Source: Cellvibrio sp. pealriver (GTDB lineage Bacteria > Pseudomonadota > Gammaproteobacteria > Pseudomonadales > Cellvibrionaceae). Taken from it: a stretch of 64,000 nt of DNA. Shown here in pieces: positions 47,231 through 56,675 of the stretch. Numbering within the stretch: position 1 is the first letter of the stretch; the number at the start of each line of letters is the position of its first letter. The position numbers and the translations under genes are program-made. The stretch spans positions 2,323,149-2,387,148 of the forward strand of contig NZ_KQ236688.1 in the NCBI RefSeq assembly GCF_001183545.1, in the 5' to 3' direction. The notes beneath the pieces are model-generated. The model was not told the DNA's origin. It did not search any database and worked only from the letters and a program-made list of their open reading frames with translations.

Positions 47231-49522
47231 TTACAGATTGCTGTAGCGTTGACGTAAGCGCTGACGAATAACTTCAGCCAAGGTGTTCACAACAAAGGTC
47301 AGTGCAAGTAACACTAATGCAGCAAGGAACAACACACGGAAATGTGTACTGCCAACTGCGGTTTCCGGCAACTCCACTGCGATGTTCGCAGACAAGGTAC
47401 GCATGCCTTCGAAGATATTGAAATTAACTACAGGACTGTTACCCGTCGCCATCAACACGATCATGGTTTCACCTACAGCACGACCAAAACCCATCATGAC
47501 GGCCGAGAAAATACCCGGGCTTGCGGTGGGCAGTACTACACCCACCATGGTTTGCCAAGGCGTTGCGCCCAAGGCTAATGAACCTTGTGTGAGATGGCGC
47601 GGCACACTGAATACCGCATCTTCTGCGATAGAAAAAATACTGGGGATTACCGCAAAGCCCATGATGATGCCAACAACCAATGCATTGCGTTGATCGTAGT
47701 TAACGCCATTGTCGGTAAACCATTGACGCATGCTGCCATCAAAAAACCAGATTTCGGTTAACGGGCTCATTGCAACACAAGCCCATACAGTCGCAACAAT
47801 CGGCAACACAACAATCACCGCCTCCCAGCCTTCCGGAATGCGATTGCGGATACTTTCCGGAAATTTGCTCCAGATAAATCCGGTAACCAACATAATGACG
47901 GGCAACAAAATTAAAATACTGAAAATGGCTGGCAAATGGTTTTCGATAAAAGGCGCGAGCCATAACCCCGCAAGGAAACCAAGAATTACCGTTGGTAAAG
48001 CGGCCATAATTTCGATGGTAGGTTTTACAATACCGCGCAATTTAGGCGTCATAAAATAGGCGGTATAAATCGCGCCCATGACACCCAGCGGCACAGCAAA
48101 TAAAATCGCAAAAAACGCCGCTTTCAAGGTACCGAGAGATAACGGAACAAAACTCATTTTTGCTTCAAAGTTATCGCTACCGGATGATGCCTGCCAAATA
48201 TAATCAGGCTCATCGCGCCCTTCGTACCACACCTTTTGCCACAGCGAACTAAATGAGACTTCCGGGTGTTTATTCCAAACATCCAGCAGCGCTAGATTTT
48301 TGCTTTCATCAATCATTAATGCGCGATTGTTGATTGGAGATATCGCAATTTTATTAATTGCTTTATCACTAATAGATTCATTGAATAACGTGCGATGGGA
48401 AGTACCGTAGTAAATTCCGATATTGCCTTTGTCATCGCCCGCCCAAAAACCACGACGAGCAAACTCGGGTGCAAAACCGGTAACGGAACCCTCTAGTGAA
48501 TCGAAATCACGCACATGCGTTACATGATATTCATTGTGGGGATCGCGCACTAAAAACCATTGGCTGACATGCCCTTCACTGGTACCAACGACCAATGATC
48601 CGGTACCGACTAAAAATTGCATCGCAGTAATTTTGCCATTCGCCACTACGACGGCTTCTTTGCGCTCTGCATTGGATGGGCTAATAATTTTGTATAACAC
48701 CATCTGTGATTTATCAGTCGCTATCACTAAATGTTGTGCGCGCTCATCAATTTGCATATGAGTACCAGTAACACCTTGAGGCAACGGAGGCAGGGTAAAA
48801 ATTTCCTGCTCCAGCGTCACTGCACCGGTAATTAAATTGCGGCTGCTACTGAATACACCTAACAGCAAACGATTATCTTCCGTCAGTGCACCAATCAATG
48901 TGCCACTGGAAGTCTCCTGAATCGCCAATACTTTTAATGCTGCACCCTGTGCATCAAGCTGGATAGGTTGATCGCCCAATGGAAATTCAAGGCTGGGGGT
49001 AATTTGACGTTTATCATTTGGATAACTTAATGCGTATTCGGTTTTTGCAACGGCAACCTGACCATTGCTGTAACCATAAGCAACCAGTCCGTGATCGGCT
49101 GTACTGGTGGCCAATACTGAAAAACTAGCACCATCCGCTTTTGGCATTTGGGCTGATAACAAAGTTTTTCCATCATCAACCGTAAAAAAACTGACTGCAC
49201 CGCTGCGCTTGAAGTTGCCGCCGATTTCTTCATAGCGTTCAAGCGTAAGAAATTCAGTTTCGTCCTCTGGTGCGTTGTGCAACGCTTCGGGCGTATAGGT
49301 TTTAACAATCTCAACCGATGCACCGCGGAATAGCGGAGCAATTTCAGAGAACAAATAGAAAAATATCAGCCCTAATGAAAACACAACTGCCATACCGGCA
49401 GTCATTACTCCATACCGTGAAAGGCCATCCTTAAATTGACGGATACGGCGCAGACGTGTGCGCTGTTCGAGTGTCGGCATCAAGCTGACAGATTCTTTTA
49501 CCAATTGGGCGGGTTCGGACAT
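47231..49522 (-). CDS. pstC: Phosphate ABC transporter permease PstC, long form
   Basis: A 763-residue permease. One membrane segment near residue 35-55 is followed by a strand-rich periplasmic domain of about 400 residues resembling a WD40-like propeller. A normal PstC permease with six membrane segments follows from about residue 480, with the loop LALGATPWQTMVGVVLP. E. coli PstC is about 319 residues, so the N-terminal addition is large; the same long form occurs in Pseudomonas-type systems. The ATG at 49522 begins MSEPAQL, with a weak ribosome site. It opens the pstC-pstA-pstB-phoU operon, preceded by Pho boxes. Confidence 0.92.
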   Translation of the reverse strand: MSEPAQLVKESVSLMPTLEQRTRLRRIRQFKDGLSRYGVMTAGMAVVFSLGLIFFYLFSEIAPLFRGASVEIVKTYTPEALHNAPEDETEFLTLERYEEIGGNFKRSGAVSFFTVDDGKTLLSAQMPKADGASFSVLATSTADHGLVAYGYSNGQVAVAKTEYALSYPNDKRQITPSLEFPLGDQPIQLDAQGAALKVLAIQETSSGTLIGALTEDNRLLLGVFSSSRNLITGAVTLEQEIFTLPPLPQGVTGTHMQIDERAQHLVIATDKSQMVLYKIISPSNAERKEAVVVANGKITAMQFLVGTGSLVVGTSEGHVSQWFLVRDPHNEYHVTHVRDFDSLEGSVTGFAPEFARRGFWAGDDKGNIGIYYGTSHRTLFNESISDKAINKIAISPINNRALMIDESKNLALLDVWNKHPEVSFSSLWQKVWYEGRDEPDYIWQASSGSDNFEAKMSFVPLSLGTLKAAFFAILFAVPLGVMGAIYTAYFMTPKLRGIVKPTIEIMAALPTVILGFLAGLWLAPFIENHLPAIFSILILLPVIMLVTGFIWSKFPESIRNRIPEGWEAVIVVLPIVATVWACVAMSPLTEIWFFDGSMRQWFTDNGVNYDQRNALVVGIIMGFAVIPSIFSIAEDAVFSVPRHLTQGSLALGATPWQTMVGVVLPTASPGIFSAVMMGFGRAVGETMIVLMATGNSPVVNFNIFEGMRTLSANIAVELPETAVGSTHFRVLFLAALVLLALTFVVNTLAEVIRQRLRQRYSNL

Positions 49523-49566
49523 GATCTGCTCACTGTTAATCTTATGGCTCGGGAATCCTAGCAACC

Positions 49567-49588
49567 AAAAATGACACTTTTGTTACAA
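49567..49588 (-). promoter_or_regulatory. Candidate Pho box, minus orientation, for pstC
   Basis: On the minus strand TTGTAACAAAA is followed by GTGTCATTTTT, two 11-base units with seven-base half-sites like the PhoB consensus CTGTCAT. It lies about 45 bases upstream of the pstC start. Confidence 0.65.
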
Positions 49589-49600
49589 AACCAGACTTCG

Positions 49601-49618
49601 CTGTCATTTTTCTGTAAC
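49601..49618 (+). promoter_or_regulatory. Candidate Pho box, plus orientation
   Basis: CTGTCATTTTTCTGTAAC has the PhoB half-sites CTGTCAT and CTGTAAC 11 bases apart. It is a close match to the consensus, but is inverted relative to pstC. Confidence 0.65.
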
Positions 49619-49636
49619 ACAGTTTTTCAGGGCAAA

Positions 49637-49663
49637 AAAAAGCCGCCCGGCAAGGCGGCTTTC
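49637..49663. terminator. Terminator after pstS
   Basis: AGCCGCC pairs with GGCGGCT with A- and T-tracts outside the stem. It separates pstS from the pstCAB-phoU operon. Confidence 0.85.
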
Positions 49664-49675
49664 ATTCGGCGACAA

Positions 49676-50647
49676 TTACTTCTGCAGCTCAGCAAGTGCT
49701 TTGGAAACCATTGTCTCTGGCAGCGGGATATAGCCATCGCGCACAACAGTTTCTTGGCCCTGCTTGGATAGAATCAGCTTCAAGAACTCAAGTTGCAGGG
49801 TATCCAGCTTACGATTCGGGTGCTTGTTGATATACACATAAAGAACACGCGCTAACGGATAGGTGCCATCCAATGCGTGTGCTGCATCTGGCGTAACGAA
49901 AGGCTGGCCATCCTTTTTGGACAATGGCAGCGCACGAACACCAGAGGTCACATAACCAATACCTGAGTAACCAATACCGTTGATTGACTCTGAAACACCC
50001 TGAACTACTGAAGCAGAGCCTGGCTGTTCATTGATACTGGATTTGAAATCACCTTTACAAAGTGCTTCGTCTTTGAAGTATCCGTAAGTACCTGATACTG
50101 CGTTACGGCTATAGATGGTGAAATCGCGATTCGCCCACGCACCTTCCAGACCCACTTCACCCCAACGGGTAATATCTTTTGGCTCGCCGCATTTGCGGGT
50201 AGCAGAGAAAATGGCATCTACTTGTTGCAGAGACAAACCTTTTATCGGGTTATCTTTGTTGACATATACCGCAAGAACGTCGATCGCTACGGGCACAGCC
50301 GTTGGCTTGTAACCATGCTTGGCTTCGAATGCCTGTATCTCTTCAGACTTCATCTCACGGCTCATCGGGCCAAAATTAGCGGTGCCTTCAATCAAGGCTG
50401 GTGGCGCAGTTGAAGAGCCAGCGCCTTGAATTTGGATATTTACGTTTGGATACCACTTTTTAAAATCTTCTGCCCACAGCGTCATCAGATTGTTAAGGGT
50501 ATCTGAGCCTATTGAGTTCACGTTTCCTGATACACCGGTGACAGCTTTGTATTCAGGCAACTTTGGATCAACAGCGGCCTGCAGCGCAGCGGTGCAAACC
50601 ATAGAGCCAGCAAGTACCAGCCCTTTGATAATGTTCTTGGCGTTCAT
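49676..50647 (-). CDS. pstS: Periplasmic phosphate-binding protein PstS
   Basis: A 323-residue binding protein with signal peptide (about residues 1-24, ending LQA). The phosphate-contacting segments include the [10 protein letters not shown] loop near residue 75 and a [12 protein letters not shown] segment. It captures phosphate and feeds PstCAB. The gene is transcribed apart from pstCAB-phoU, with its own terminator and upstream Pho boxes. The length is normal for the Pseudomonas-type PstS. Confidence 0.94.
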   Translation of the reverse strand: MNAKNIIKGLVLAGSMVCTAALQAAVDPKLPEYKAVTGVSGNVNSIGSDTLNNLMTLWAEDFKKWYPNVNIQIQGAGSSTAPPALIEGTANFGPMSREMKSEEIQAFEAKHGYKPTAVPVAIDVLAVYVNKDNPIKGLSLQQVDAIFSATRKCGEPKDITRWGEVGLEGAWANRDFTIYSRNAVSGTYGYFKDEALCKGDFKSSINEQPGSASVVQGVSESINGIGYSGIGYVTSGVRALPLSKKDGQPFVTPDAAHALDGTYPLARVLYVYINKHPNRKLDTLQLEFLKLILSKQGQETVVRDGYIPLPETMVSKALAELQK

Positions 50648-50724
50648 AGAGCGCTCCGTTAGTCATTGCGTAGATTGGTTGTGTGGCAAGGCTTGCCTCA
50701 CCACTGAAAGCTACTCTAACGGCC

Positions 50725-50746
50725 AAATATGACACTAATGTGACCG
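50725..50746 (-). promoter_or_regulatory. Candidate Pho box, minus orientation, for pstS
   Basis: On the minus strand CGGTCACATTA is followed by GTGTCATATTT, two 11-base units with PhoB-like half-sites. It lies about 78 bases upstream of the pstS start. Confidence 0.65.
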
Positions 50747-50756
50747 CGCGATATTT

Positions 50757-50789
50757 TTGTCACAAATATGTCGCACAAACGTCACAAAT
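50757..50789 (+). promoter_or_regulatory. Three phased Pho-box units, plus orientation
   Basis: TTGTCACAAAT, then ATGTCGCACAA, then ACGTCACAAAT follow without gaps, each 11 bases long. The half-sites resemble the PhoB consensus. They point away from pstS, opposite to the minus-strand box beside them. Confidence 0.65.
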
Positions 50790-50798
50790 AAGCTCCAA

Positions 50799-50827
50799 AA
50801 ACAAAAACACCAGCCGCAGCTGGTGTT
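50799..50827 (-). terminator. Terminator after sspB
   Basis: AACACCAGC pairs with GCTGGTGTT around CGCA. On the minus strand a TTTTTGTTTTTGG tract follows. Confidence 0.85.
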
Positions 50828-50842
50828 GTTAGAAGGTGGTCG

Positions 50843-51259
50843 TTATTTAACGACACGTAATCCTGGTCGTTTTGCCCCATCACTAACAGGCTTGACCGGT
50901 GGTGTGGGTGAGACAGGTGGCGGAGCGGGAGGCTGGGGATTGGCTTCTGGTTCAAACATCATCCCCTGACCATTTTCCCGAGCATAAATCCCTAAAATCG
51001 CCCCGCATGGAACATAAAGATTATTAACAACACCACTAAAACGGGCATTAAAAGAAACTGCAGTGTTATCCATAAATAAATCTTTCACAGCACTGGGCGA
51101 AATATTCAGGATGATCTGCCCATCCTTGTTTACATGCTGCTGTGGTACTTGGGTTCCCTGTACATGAGCATCAACAAGAATATGGGGGGTGCAATTGTTA
51201 TCCAGTATCCATTCATAGATGGCTCGCAAAAAATAAGGGCGGCTGGATGACATGGACAT
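50843..51259 (-). CDS. sspB: ClpXP adaptor SspB
   Basis: A 138-residue adaptor. The N-terminal domain (about 1-110) contains the SspB motifs SRPYFLRAIYEWILDN, THILVDA-like HILVDA and LFMDNTAVSFNARFSG, with the substrate-binding groove. A proline-rich linker leads to a C-terminal ClpX-binding tail GLRVVK. It delivers ssrA-tagged proteins to ClpXP. The usual partner sspA is not upstream; a terminator and the fused cytochrome gene are. It probably has its own promoter in 51260-51322. Confidence 0.92.
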   Translation of the reverse strand: MSMSSSRPYFLRAIYEWILDNNCTPHILVDAHVQGTQVPQQHVNKDGQIILNISPSAVKDLFMDNTAVSFNARFSGVVNNLYVPCGAILGIYARENGQGMMFEPEANPQPPAPPPVSPTPPVKPVSDGAKRPGLRVVK

Positions 51260-51322
51260 AAGCAGTTTTCCTTGGAATAGAACAATACCAACAAATTACA
51301 GGGATTTATCCACAGACTCAAA

Positions 51323-51352
51323 CAAAAAGGGCGACCTTAGTCGCCCTTTTTG
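51323..51352. terminator. Terminator between the pet operon and sspB
   Basis: CAAAAAGGGCGAC pairs with GTCGCCCTTTTTG around CTTA. It falls where sspA would normally be. Confidence 0.92.
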
Positions 51353-51367
51353 TTTGCTCACCGATTA

Positions 51368-53602
51368 TCAGTGAATGTCTCTCCAGAACTCGCGATTCAG
51401 GAAGTAGACAAAGATAAAGAGAATAACCAGGAAGCCCAACACGTAAAGACCAATTGACTGGCGCTTTACAGCAATAGGCTCGGCAACATACTCCAGAAAA
51501 TTAACCAGATCGTAAACAGCCTGATCAAATTCAGCCTGGGACATGGTGCCTTTGATTTTTCCTTCCTTCAATGCGCCGCAATGTTCGTCCATTTCAACCT
51601 GACCAATATCATTACGCAACGCACCGCCGTGATGATTGAGTTTTGGTCCAGCGCCACACTCCAGCAAACCCTGTGGCCCAATCAAAACATGTGGCATGCC
51701 CACATTCGGGAATACACGGTTATTAACACCCCATGGGCGAGTTTCATCCTTGTAGAAATTACGCAGATAGGTATAGATCCACTCTGGAGAGCGAGCACGA
51801 GCAACAAGTGTCAAATCCGGTGGAGCTACCCCAAACCAGACCTTGGATTGTTGTGGCTTCATAGAAATATCCATCAACTGACCAATACGCTCGTTACCAA
51901 AAATCAAATGCTGCTCCATCAAGCTGTGTGGAATATCCAAATCATCAGCTACGCGCTCATAACGTGAGTATTTAGCAGAGTGACACCCCATGCAGTAGTT
52001 AACGAAGTACTTGGCACCGCGCTGCAGAGACTCTTTATCCTTTAGGTCGGGCTCCATAGCATCACAAGGAATAGCACCACACTTAAATGCACCTTCTGCA
52101 GCAACCGCCTTAATTGGCACAATTGCCAGAATCAAGAACAGCACAAAACCGGCAGCAACCAATAACCCAGGCAAACCCTTGGCTTGAGTGCGTGTAGGCT
52201 CTACCAGATCTTTATCGCGCGCAGCCAACAACGGTAATACAGCAAAAATAGCTGCCAAGACAAAGCAAAGCACTAACAGCAACGCTGGAACATCGCCACC
52301 GATGTAATCAATCCCCATCCAGGCAAAAATCACGGCAAACACACCACACAGAACCCAAGAGACTTTTGACTTGGCTTTTTCTGGGCTGGTAGTAGTCCAT
52401 ACGGGCATGGTCAGGAAGTATGCAAAGTAGAAAGCGGTAGCAATTTGCGATAACAAGGTTCTACCTTCAGTTGGCGCTTTAACACCCAAGTAGCCCAGCA
52501 CTACGAACATTGCAGCAAATGCAATTAACATAATGCGCGGGATATGGCCACGATAACGCATGGATTTGACCTTGCTACGATCCAACCATGGCAGTACAAA
52601 CAAGATAGCAATAGCTGCACCCATGGCCACGAAACCTAATAATTTCGCAGTCAACACCATTGGCCCCACTTCAATTTGCAGGGTTACTGCACGCAGCACT
52701 GCATAGAAAGGAGTGAAGTACCAAACTGGGGCGATATGGGTTGGCGTTTTCAGATTATTAGCTTCTTCAAAGTTAGCGTACTCAAGGAAGAAGCCGCCCA
52801 TCTCAGGCATAAAGAACATGATGAAGCAGAAGGCAAACAGGAACACAGTGATGCCAACCAGATCGTGCACTGTGTAGAAAGGATGAAAAGGAACGCCGTC
52901 ACGCGGAATGCCGTTTTCGTCTTTGTTCTTTTTGATTTCGACGCCATCGGGGTTGTTAGAACCCACTTCATGCAAGGCCAGAATATGCATAACAACCAAC
53001 GCCAGCAATACGATAGGCAAGGCCACTACATGCAAGGCAAAGAAGCGGTTCAGGGTAATGCCAGAAATCAGGTAATCACCGCGAATCCACTCAACCAAAT
53101 CATTGCCTACAACCGGAATAGCGCCAAACAGAGAAACGATTACCTGTGCGCCCCAATAAGACATTTGCCCCCAAGGTAATACATAACCCATGAAGGCTTC
53201 GGCCATCAGCACGAGATAAATAGTCATACCAAAGATCCACACTAATTCACGTGGAGCTTTGTATGAACCGTACATCATGCCGCGGAACATATGCAGATAG
53301 ACAACGACGAAGAATGCTGAAGCACCAGTAGAGTGCATGTAACGCAAAAGCCAGCCGTAATCTACGTCACGCATGATGTATTCAACAGATGCAAACGCAC
53401 CTTCGGCGGAGGGGGTGTAGCTCATTGTTAACCAAATACCGGTTACCAGCTGATTGACCAACACCAATAAAGAAAGCACGCCGAAGAAATACCAGAAATT
53501 GAAATTTTTGGGCGCATAATATTTGCCCATATGGGTATCCCAGGCACGTTGTACCGGGAGGCGTTTATCAACCCACTGCCACAATCCCACTAACCAATTC
53601 AT
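51368..53602 (-). CDS. petBC: Fused cytochrome b-cytochrome c1 of the bc1 complex
   Basis: A 744-residue fusion. Residues 1-400 are cytochrome b with haem ligands His90, His104, His191 and His206. Two extra hydrophobic helices (about 415-460) form a linker, then a signal-like anchor ends in AVA-AEG near residue 500. The remainder is cytochrome c1, with CMGCH at 537-541 and a C-terminal membrane anchor. A similar fused protein (FbcH) is cut by signal peptidase in some Alphaproteobacteria. The complex moves electrons from quinol to cytochrome c. The ATG at 53602 has AGGGGG six bases upstream; a TTG at 53626 is rejected. Confidence 0.92.
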   Translation of the reverse strand: MNWLVGLWQWVDKRLPVQRAWDTHMGKYYAPKNFNFWYFFGVLSLLVLVNQLVTGIWLTMSYTPSAEGAFASVEYIMRDVDYGWLLRYMHSTGASAFFVVVYLHMFRGMMYGSYKAPRELVWIFGMTIYLVLMAEAFMGYVLPWGQMSYWGAQVIVSLFGAIPVVGNDLVEWIRGDYLISGITLNRFFALHVVALPIVLLALVVMHILALHEVGSNNPDGVEIKKNKDENGIPRDGVPFHPFYTVHDLVGITVFLFAFCFIMFFMPEMGGFFLEYANFEEANNLKTPTHIAPVWYFTPFYAVLRAVTLQIEVGPMVLTAKLLGFVAMGAAIAILFVLPWLDRSKVKSMRYRGHIPRIMLIAFAAMFVVLGYLGVKAPTEGRTLLSQIATAFYFAYFLTMPVWTTTSPEKAKSKVSWVLCGVFAVIFAWMGIDYIGGDVPALLLVLCFVLAAIFAVLPLLAARDKDLVEPTRTQAKGLPGLLVAAGFVLFLILAIVPIKAVAAEGAFKCGAIPCDAMEPDLKDKESLQRGAKYFVNYCMGCHSAKYSRYERVADDLDIPHSLMEQHLIFGNERIGQLMDISMKPQQSKVWFGVAPPDLTLVARARSPEWIYTYLRNFYKDETRPWGVNNRVFPNVGMPHVLIGPQGLLECGAGPKLNHHGGALRNDIGQVEMDEHCGALKEGKIKGTMSQAEFDQAVYDLVNFLEYVAEPIAVKRQSIGLYVLGFLVILFIFVYFLNREFWRDIH

Positions 53603-53603
53603 A

Positions 53604-54203
53604 TCAAGCCCCCTGGTCTTCGCCAATCACAACAACAGCATCGCTCTCATATTTATGAGGAGGAACTTCCAGGTTCAGCGGTGCAGGTACGCCGGTATAT
53701 ACGCGGCCAGCCAGATCATATTTGGAACCATGACATGGGCAGAAGAAACCACCTTGCCATTTTTCGCCACCCAAATCGGCTGCCCCAACATCAGGACGAT
53801 ACATAGGAGCACAACCAAGGTGCGTACAAATCCCAAGCAGGATTGCAAACTCTTTATTGATTGCGCGCTCCGGGTTCTTGGCGTATTCAGGCTGCTGAGG
53901 CTCATTGGATTCAGCATCCAGCAACACGCCTTGCTGCTCTACTTTCTTCAAGCTATCCAGAGCAGCTTGCGTACGGCGAACAATAAACACAGGCTTGCCG
54001 CGCCACTCAACAGTAACCATGGCACCTGGCTCGATTTTGCTAAGGTTGTACTTTACTGGCGCACCAGCAGCTTTTGCCTTGGCACTCGGGTTCCACGAAC
54101 CCACAAAAGGAATAGCAGCACCCACTGCACCAACCGCACCCACTGCACACGTGGCTCCGATTAATACGCGACGGCGCGTTTTATTTACTGCGTCATTACT
54201 CAT
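53604..54203 (-). CDS. petA: Rieske iron-sulfur subunit of the bc1 complex
   Basis: A 199-residue protein. A twin-arginine-like start (TRRRVLIG) leads into a membrane anchor. The C-terminal Rieske domain binds the 2Fe-2S cluster with CTHLGC (about residue 126-131) and CPCHGS (about 155-160). It passes electrons from quinol to cytochrome c1. It is the first of two genes; the fused cytochrome gene begins one base after its stop, so translation is tightly coupled. Confidence 0.95.
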   Translation of the reverse strand: MSNDAVNKTRRRVLIGATCAVGAVGAVGAAIPFVGSWNPSAKAKAAGAPVKYNLSKIEPGAMVTVEWRGKPVFIVRRTQAALDSLKKVEQQGVLLDAESNEPQQPEYAKNPERAINKEFAILLGICTHLGCAPMYRPDVGAADLGGEKWQGGFFCPCHGSKYDLAGRVYTGVPAPLNLEVPPHKYESDAVVVIGEDQGA

Positions 54204-54404
54204 GACGATTTTCTCCCCTAAACACGGCTAGCAAATTGCCTAATATATCGTCCAGCGACTTATCACAAATACAGCTCAAAGACTGGCGAAATAAGGAATA
54301 TTGGGTGACTCAAGAAAAGGCGGGCAATGGTAATGAATTAACGCACTGCTTACAAGAATAACCACACACAAACAGTGGGTTATAAGCCCGCAATTTTAGA
54401 CGTA

Positions 54405-54442
54405 AAAAAACGCCCAAGCCAGTAAAGACTTGGGCGTTTTTT
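54405..54442. terminator. Terminator after rpsI
   Basis: AAAAAACGCCCAAG pairs with CTTGGGCGTTTTTT around a ten-base loop. It ends the rplM-rpsI operon; 54204-54404 ahead of petA shows no other feature. Confidence 0.92.
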
Positions 54443-54486
54443 GATGATCATCAACCAGCCAGCAAATAACTGACCGGTAAAAATCA

Positions 54487-54876
54487 TTAACGCTTGGAGA
54501 ATTGCGGCTTCTTACGCGCTTTGCGCAGACCAACCTTCTTACGCTCAACTTCACGAGAATCGCGAGTAACGTAACCAGCTTTACGCAATTCGCTACGCAG
54601 AGACTCATCGTACTCCATCAGAGCACGAGTCAGGCCGTGACGAATAGCGCCCGCCTGACCAAAGCTACCGCCACCAGAGACAGTAACATTTACGTCAAAT
54701 TTTTCTACCAAACCGACCAACTCCAAAGGCTGGCGCACTACCATGCGCGCAACCGGGCGGCCGAAGTACTCATCCAATGGACGATCATTAACAATAATTG
54801 CACCAGTACCAGCAGTGATGAATACACGTGCGGTAGAGGTTTTGCGACGGCCGGTGCCGTAAAATTGTGCAGACAT
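54487..54876 (-). CDS. rpsI: 30S ribosomal protein S9
   Basis: A 129-residue S9 protein with the [15 protein letters not shown] start and the invariant C-terminal KPQFSKR tail that reaches the P-site tRNA. The gene follows rplM by 11 bases in the standard rplM-rpsI order. Confidence 0.98.
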   Translation of the reverse strand: MSAQFYGTGRRKTSTARVFITAGTGAIIVNDRPLDEYFGRPVARMVVRQPLELVGLVEKFDVNVTVSGGGSFGQAGAIRHGLTRALMEYDESLRSELRKAGYVTRDSREVERKKVGLRKARKKPQFSKR

Positions 54877-54887
54877 GTCAGCTCCCC

Positions 54888-55316
54888 TTAGATGTTCAGT
54901 TCTTTAGGTTGCTGAGCAGCATGTGGATGCTCATTACCTGCATAAACTTTCAGTTTTTTGAACATAGCACGACCCAGTGGACCTTTCGGCAACATGCCTT
55001 TAACAGCAGTTTCGATGGTGCGCTCTGGCGCTTTTTCAATCAACTTTTGGAAGCTGATAGATTTAATACCACCCACAAAACCAGTGTGAGAGTAGTAAAT
55101 CTTGTCAGTCGCTTTACGGCCAGTCACGCGCACTTGAGCAGCATTGATCACAACGATGTAATCACCGGTATCAACGTGTGGGGTGAATTCTGGCTTGTGC
55201 TTGCCACGCAAGCGTGAAGCAATTTCCGCAGATAAACGGCCGAGTGTTTTTCCCGCCGCATCCACGATGAACCAGTCATTAACGACAGATTCTGCTTTGG
55301 CAATATAGGTCTTCAT
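54888..55316 (-). CDS. rplM: 50S ribosomal protein L13
   Basis: A 142-residue L13 protein with the canonical [19 protein letters not shown] and [20 protein letters not shown] blocks. It is the first gene of rplM-rpsI. The leader (55317-55440) has a small CCCTA-TAGGG inverted repeat, but no clear autoregulatory structure. Confidence 0.98.
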   Translation of the reverse strand: MKTYIAKAESVVNDWFIVDAAGKTLGRLSAEIASRLRGKHKPEFTPHVDTGDYIVVINAAQVRVTGRKATDKIYYSHTGFVGGIKSISFQKLIEKAPERTIETAVKGMLPKGPLGRAMFKKLKVYAGNEHPHAAQQPKELNI

Positions 55317-55440
55317 GTTATTCCTGCCTAATTGGATGTGGAACTAATCTAAATGAATAAAACAACCCCTAAAATAGGGAGGCGGCATACTACACAGCCA
55401 GTGCTTGCTTTTCAACCGCTATTTACAGCCTGATGGATGG

Positions 55441-56589
55441 TTATTCCGGGCGATGAGGGCGAGCGAGGTACTCATGGCTTTGCATCTCAAGCAAGCGACT
55501 AACGGTGCGCTGGAACTCAAAATCCAACTTTCCTGTTGCGTACAACCCAACTAAAGGTCTTGCAGCCGATATGACCAGCTTGACTTGACGATCGTAGAAT
55601 TCATCAACCAAATTAACAAAACGCCGCGCCTGATCATCTTTTTCACGCCCTAAACCAGGTACATTACTCAGGATCACGGAATGGTATTCCCGCGCAAGTT
55701 CAATGTAATCATTCTGCGAACGGGGACCATCACAGAGATCAGCAAAATCAAACCAGGCAACTCCTTCAGCCAGATAACGTGCACGTATCATACGGCCTTC
55801 AACTTCCAACTCAACGCTCTCACGAATATCGCTATTGGCAGACACCAAACTCTTAAAACTGCACATCAGGCTCTTATCGGCCTCATCATCCAAAGGAGAA
55901 TGATAGAGCTCAGCTTGTTCCAGCGCCCTCAACCGATAATCAACTCCACCATCCACATTGACGACAAGGGTGTGCTTATTGAGCAAATCGATCGCAGGCA
56001 GAAAGCGTGCTCGCTGCAATCCGTCTTTGTACAAACCATCCGGAACGATATTTGACGTAGCCACTAAAGTAACACCGCGAGCAAACAACTCTTCCATTAA
56101 TGTCCCAAGAATCATGGCATCGGTAATGTCCGATACAAAAAACTCATCAAAGCAAATGACTCTCGCTTCTGATGCAATGATATCAGCTACTTTTTTTAAC
56201 GGATTTTTCTGGCCATCCAGCTGCTTTAACTCAGCATGCACACGACGCATGAACCGATGAAAGTGTGCGCGCATCTTTTGCTCAAAGGGCAAGCTTTCAA
56301 AAAAATTGTCCATCAGATAGGTTTTGCCACGACCTACCCCACCCCAAAAATACAAACCGCGCACCAACTCCCGCTGCCTGGGCTGGATAAATCGTTTTAT
56401 GAGCGCACCAAAACCTGACGATTCCTGCTCTGTGCGCCATGCAGCAACCAATTGCTCATAAAGACGCTGCAAGTGCGCAACTGCATCGGCTTGTGCTGCA
56501 TCATGACGAAAATCCGAACGAGCCAGATCGCGCTCGTAGCGTTGCAAAGGAGAAAGAAGAATAAGGGAAGAAGAAATAGAGGTTGTCAT
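55441..56589 (-). CDS. zapE: Cell division AFG1-like ATPase ZapE
   Basis: A 382-residue ATPase of the AFG1/ZapE family. It has Walker A GGVGRGKT near residue 82-89, Walker B VICFDEFFVSD near 144-154, and the YGLYFWG and RARFLPAIDLL blocks. ZapE destabilises FtsZ filaments during constriction and is also used under low oxygen. The ATG at 56589 is preferred; a GTG at 56622 adds 11 residues without conserved sequence. It stands alone, downstream of the alpha/beta hydrolase gene on the same strand. Confidence 0.93.
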   Translation of the reverse strand: MTTSISSSLILLSPLQRYERDLARSDFRHDAAQADAVAHLQRLYEQLVAAWRTEQESSGFGALIKRFIQPRQRELVRGLYFWGGVGRGKTYLMDNFFESLPFEQKMRAHFHRFMRRVHAELKQLDGQKNPLKKVADIIASEARVICFDEFFVSDITDAMILGTLMEELFARGVTLVATSNIVPDGLYKDGLQRARFLPAIDLLNKHTLVVNVDGGVDYRLRALEQAELYHSPLDDEADKSLMCSFKSLVSANSDIRESVELEVEGRMIRARYLAEGVAWFDFADLCDGPRSQNDYIELAREYHSVILSNVPGLGREKDDQARRFVNLVDEFYDRQVKLVISAARPLVGLYATGKLDFEFQRTVSRLLEMQSHEYLARPHRPE

Positions 56590-56675
56590 ATATCGGGCAG
56601 GTTCATTAACACTGGCAACCACTGTAACGATAAGTTATCAGCAGCGCTATCTTATTTCAGTTGCGTCAACGCAGA

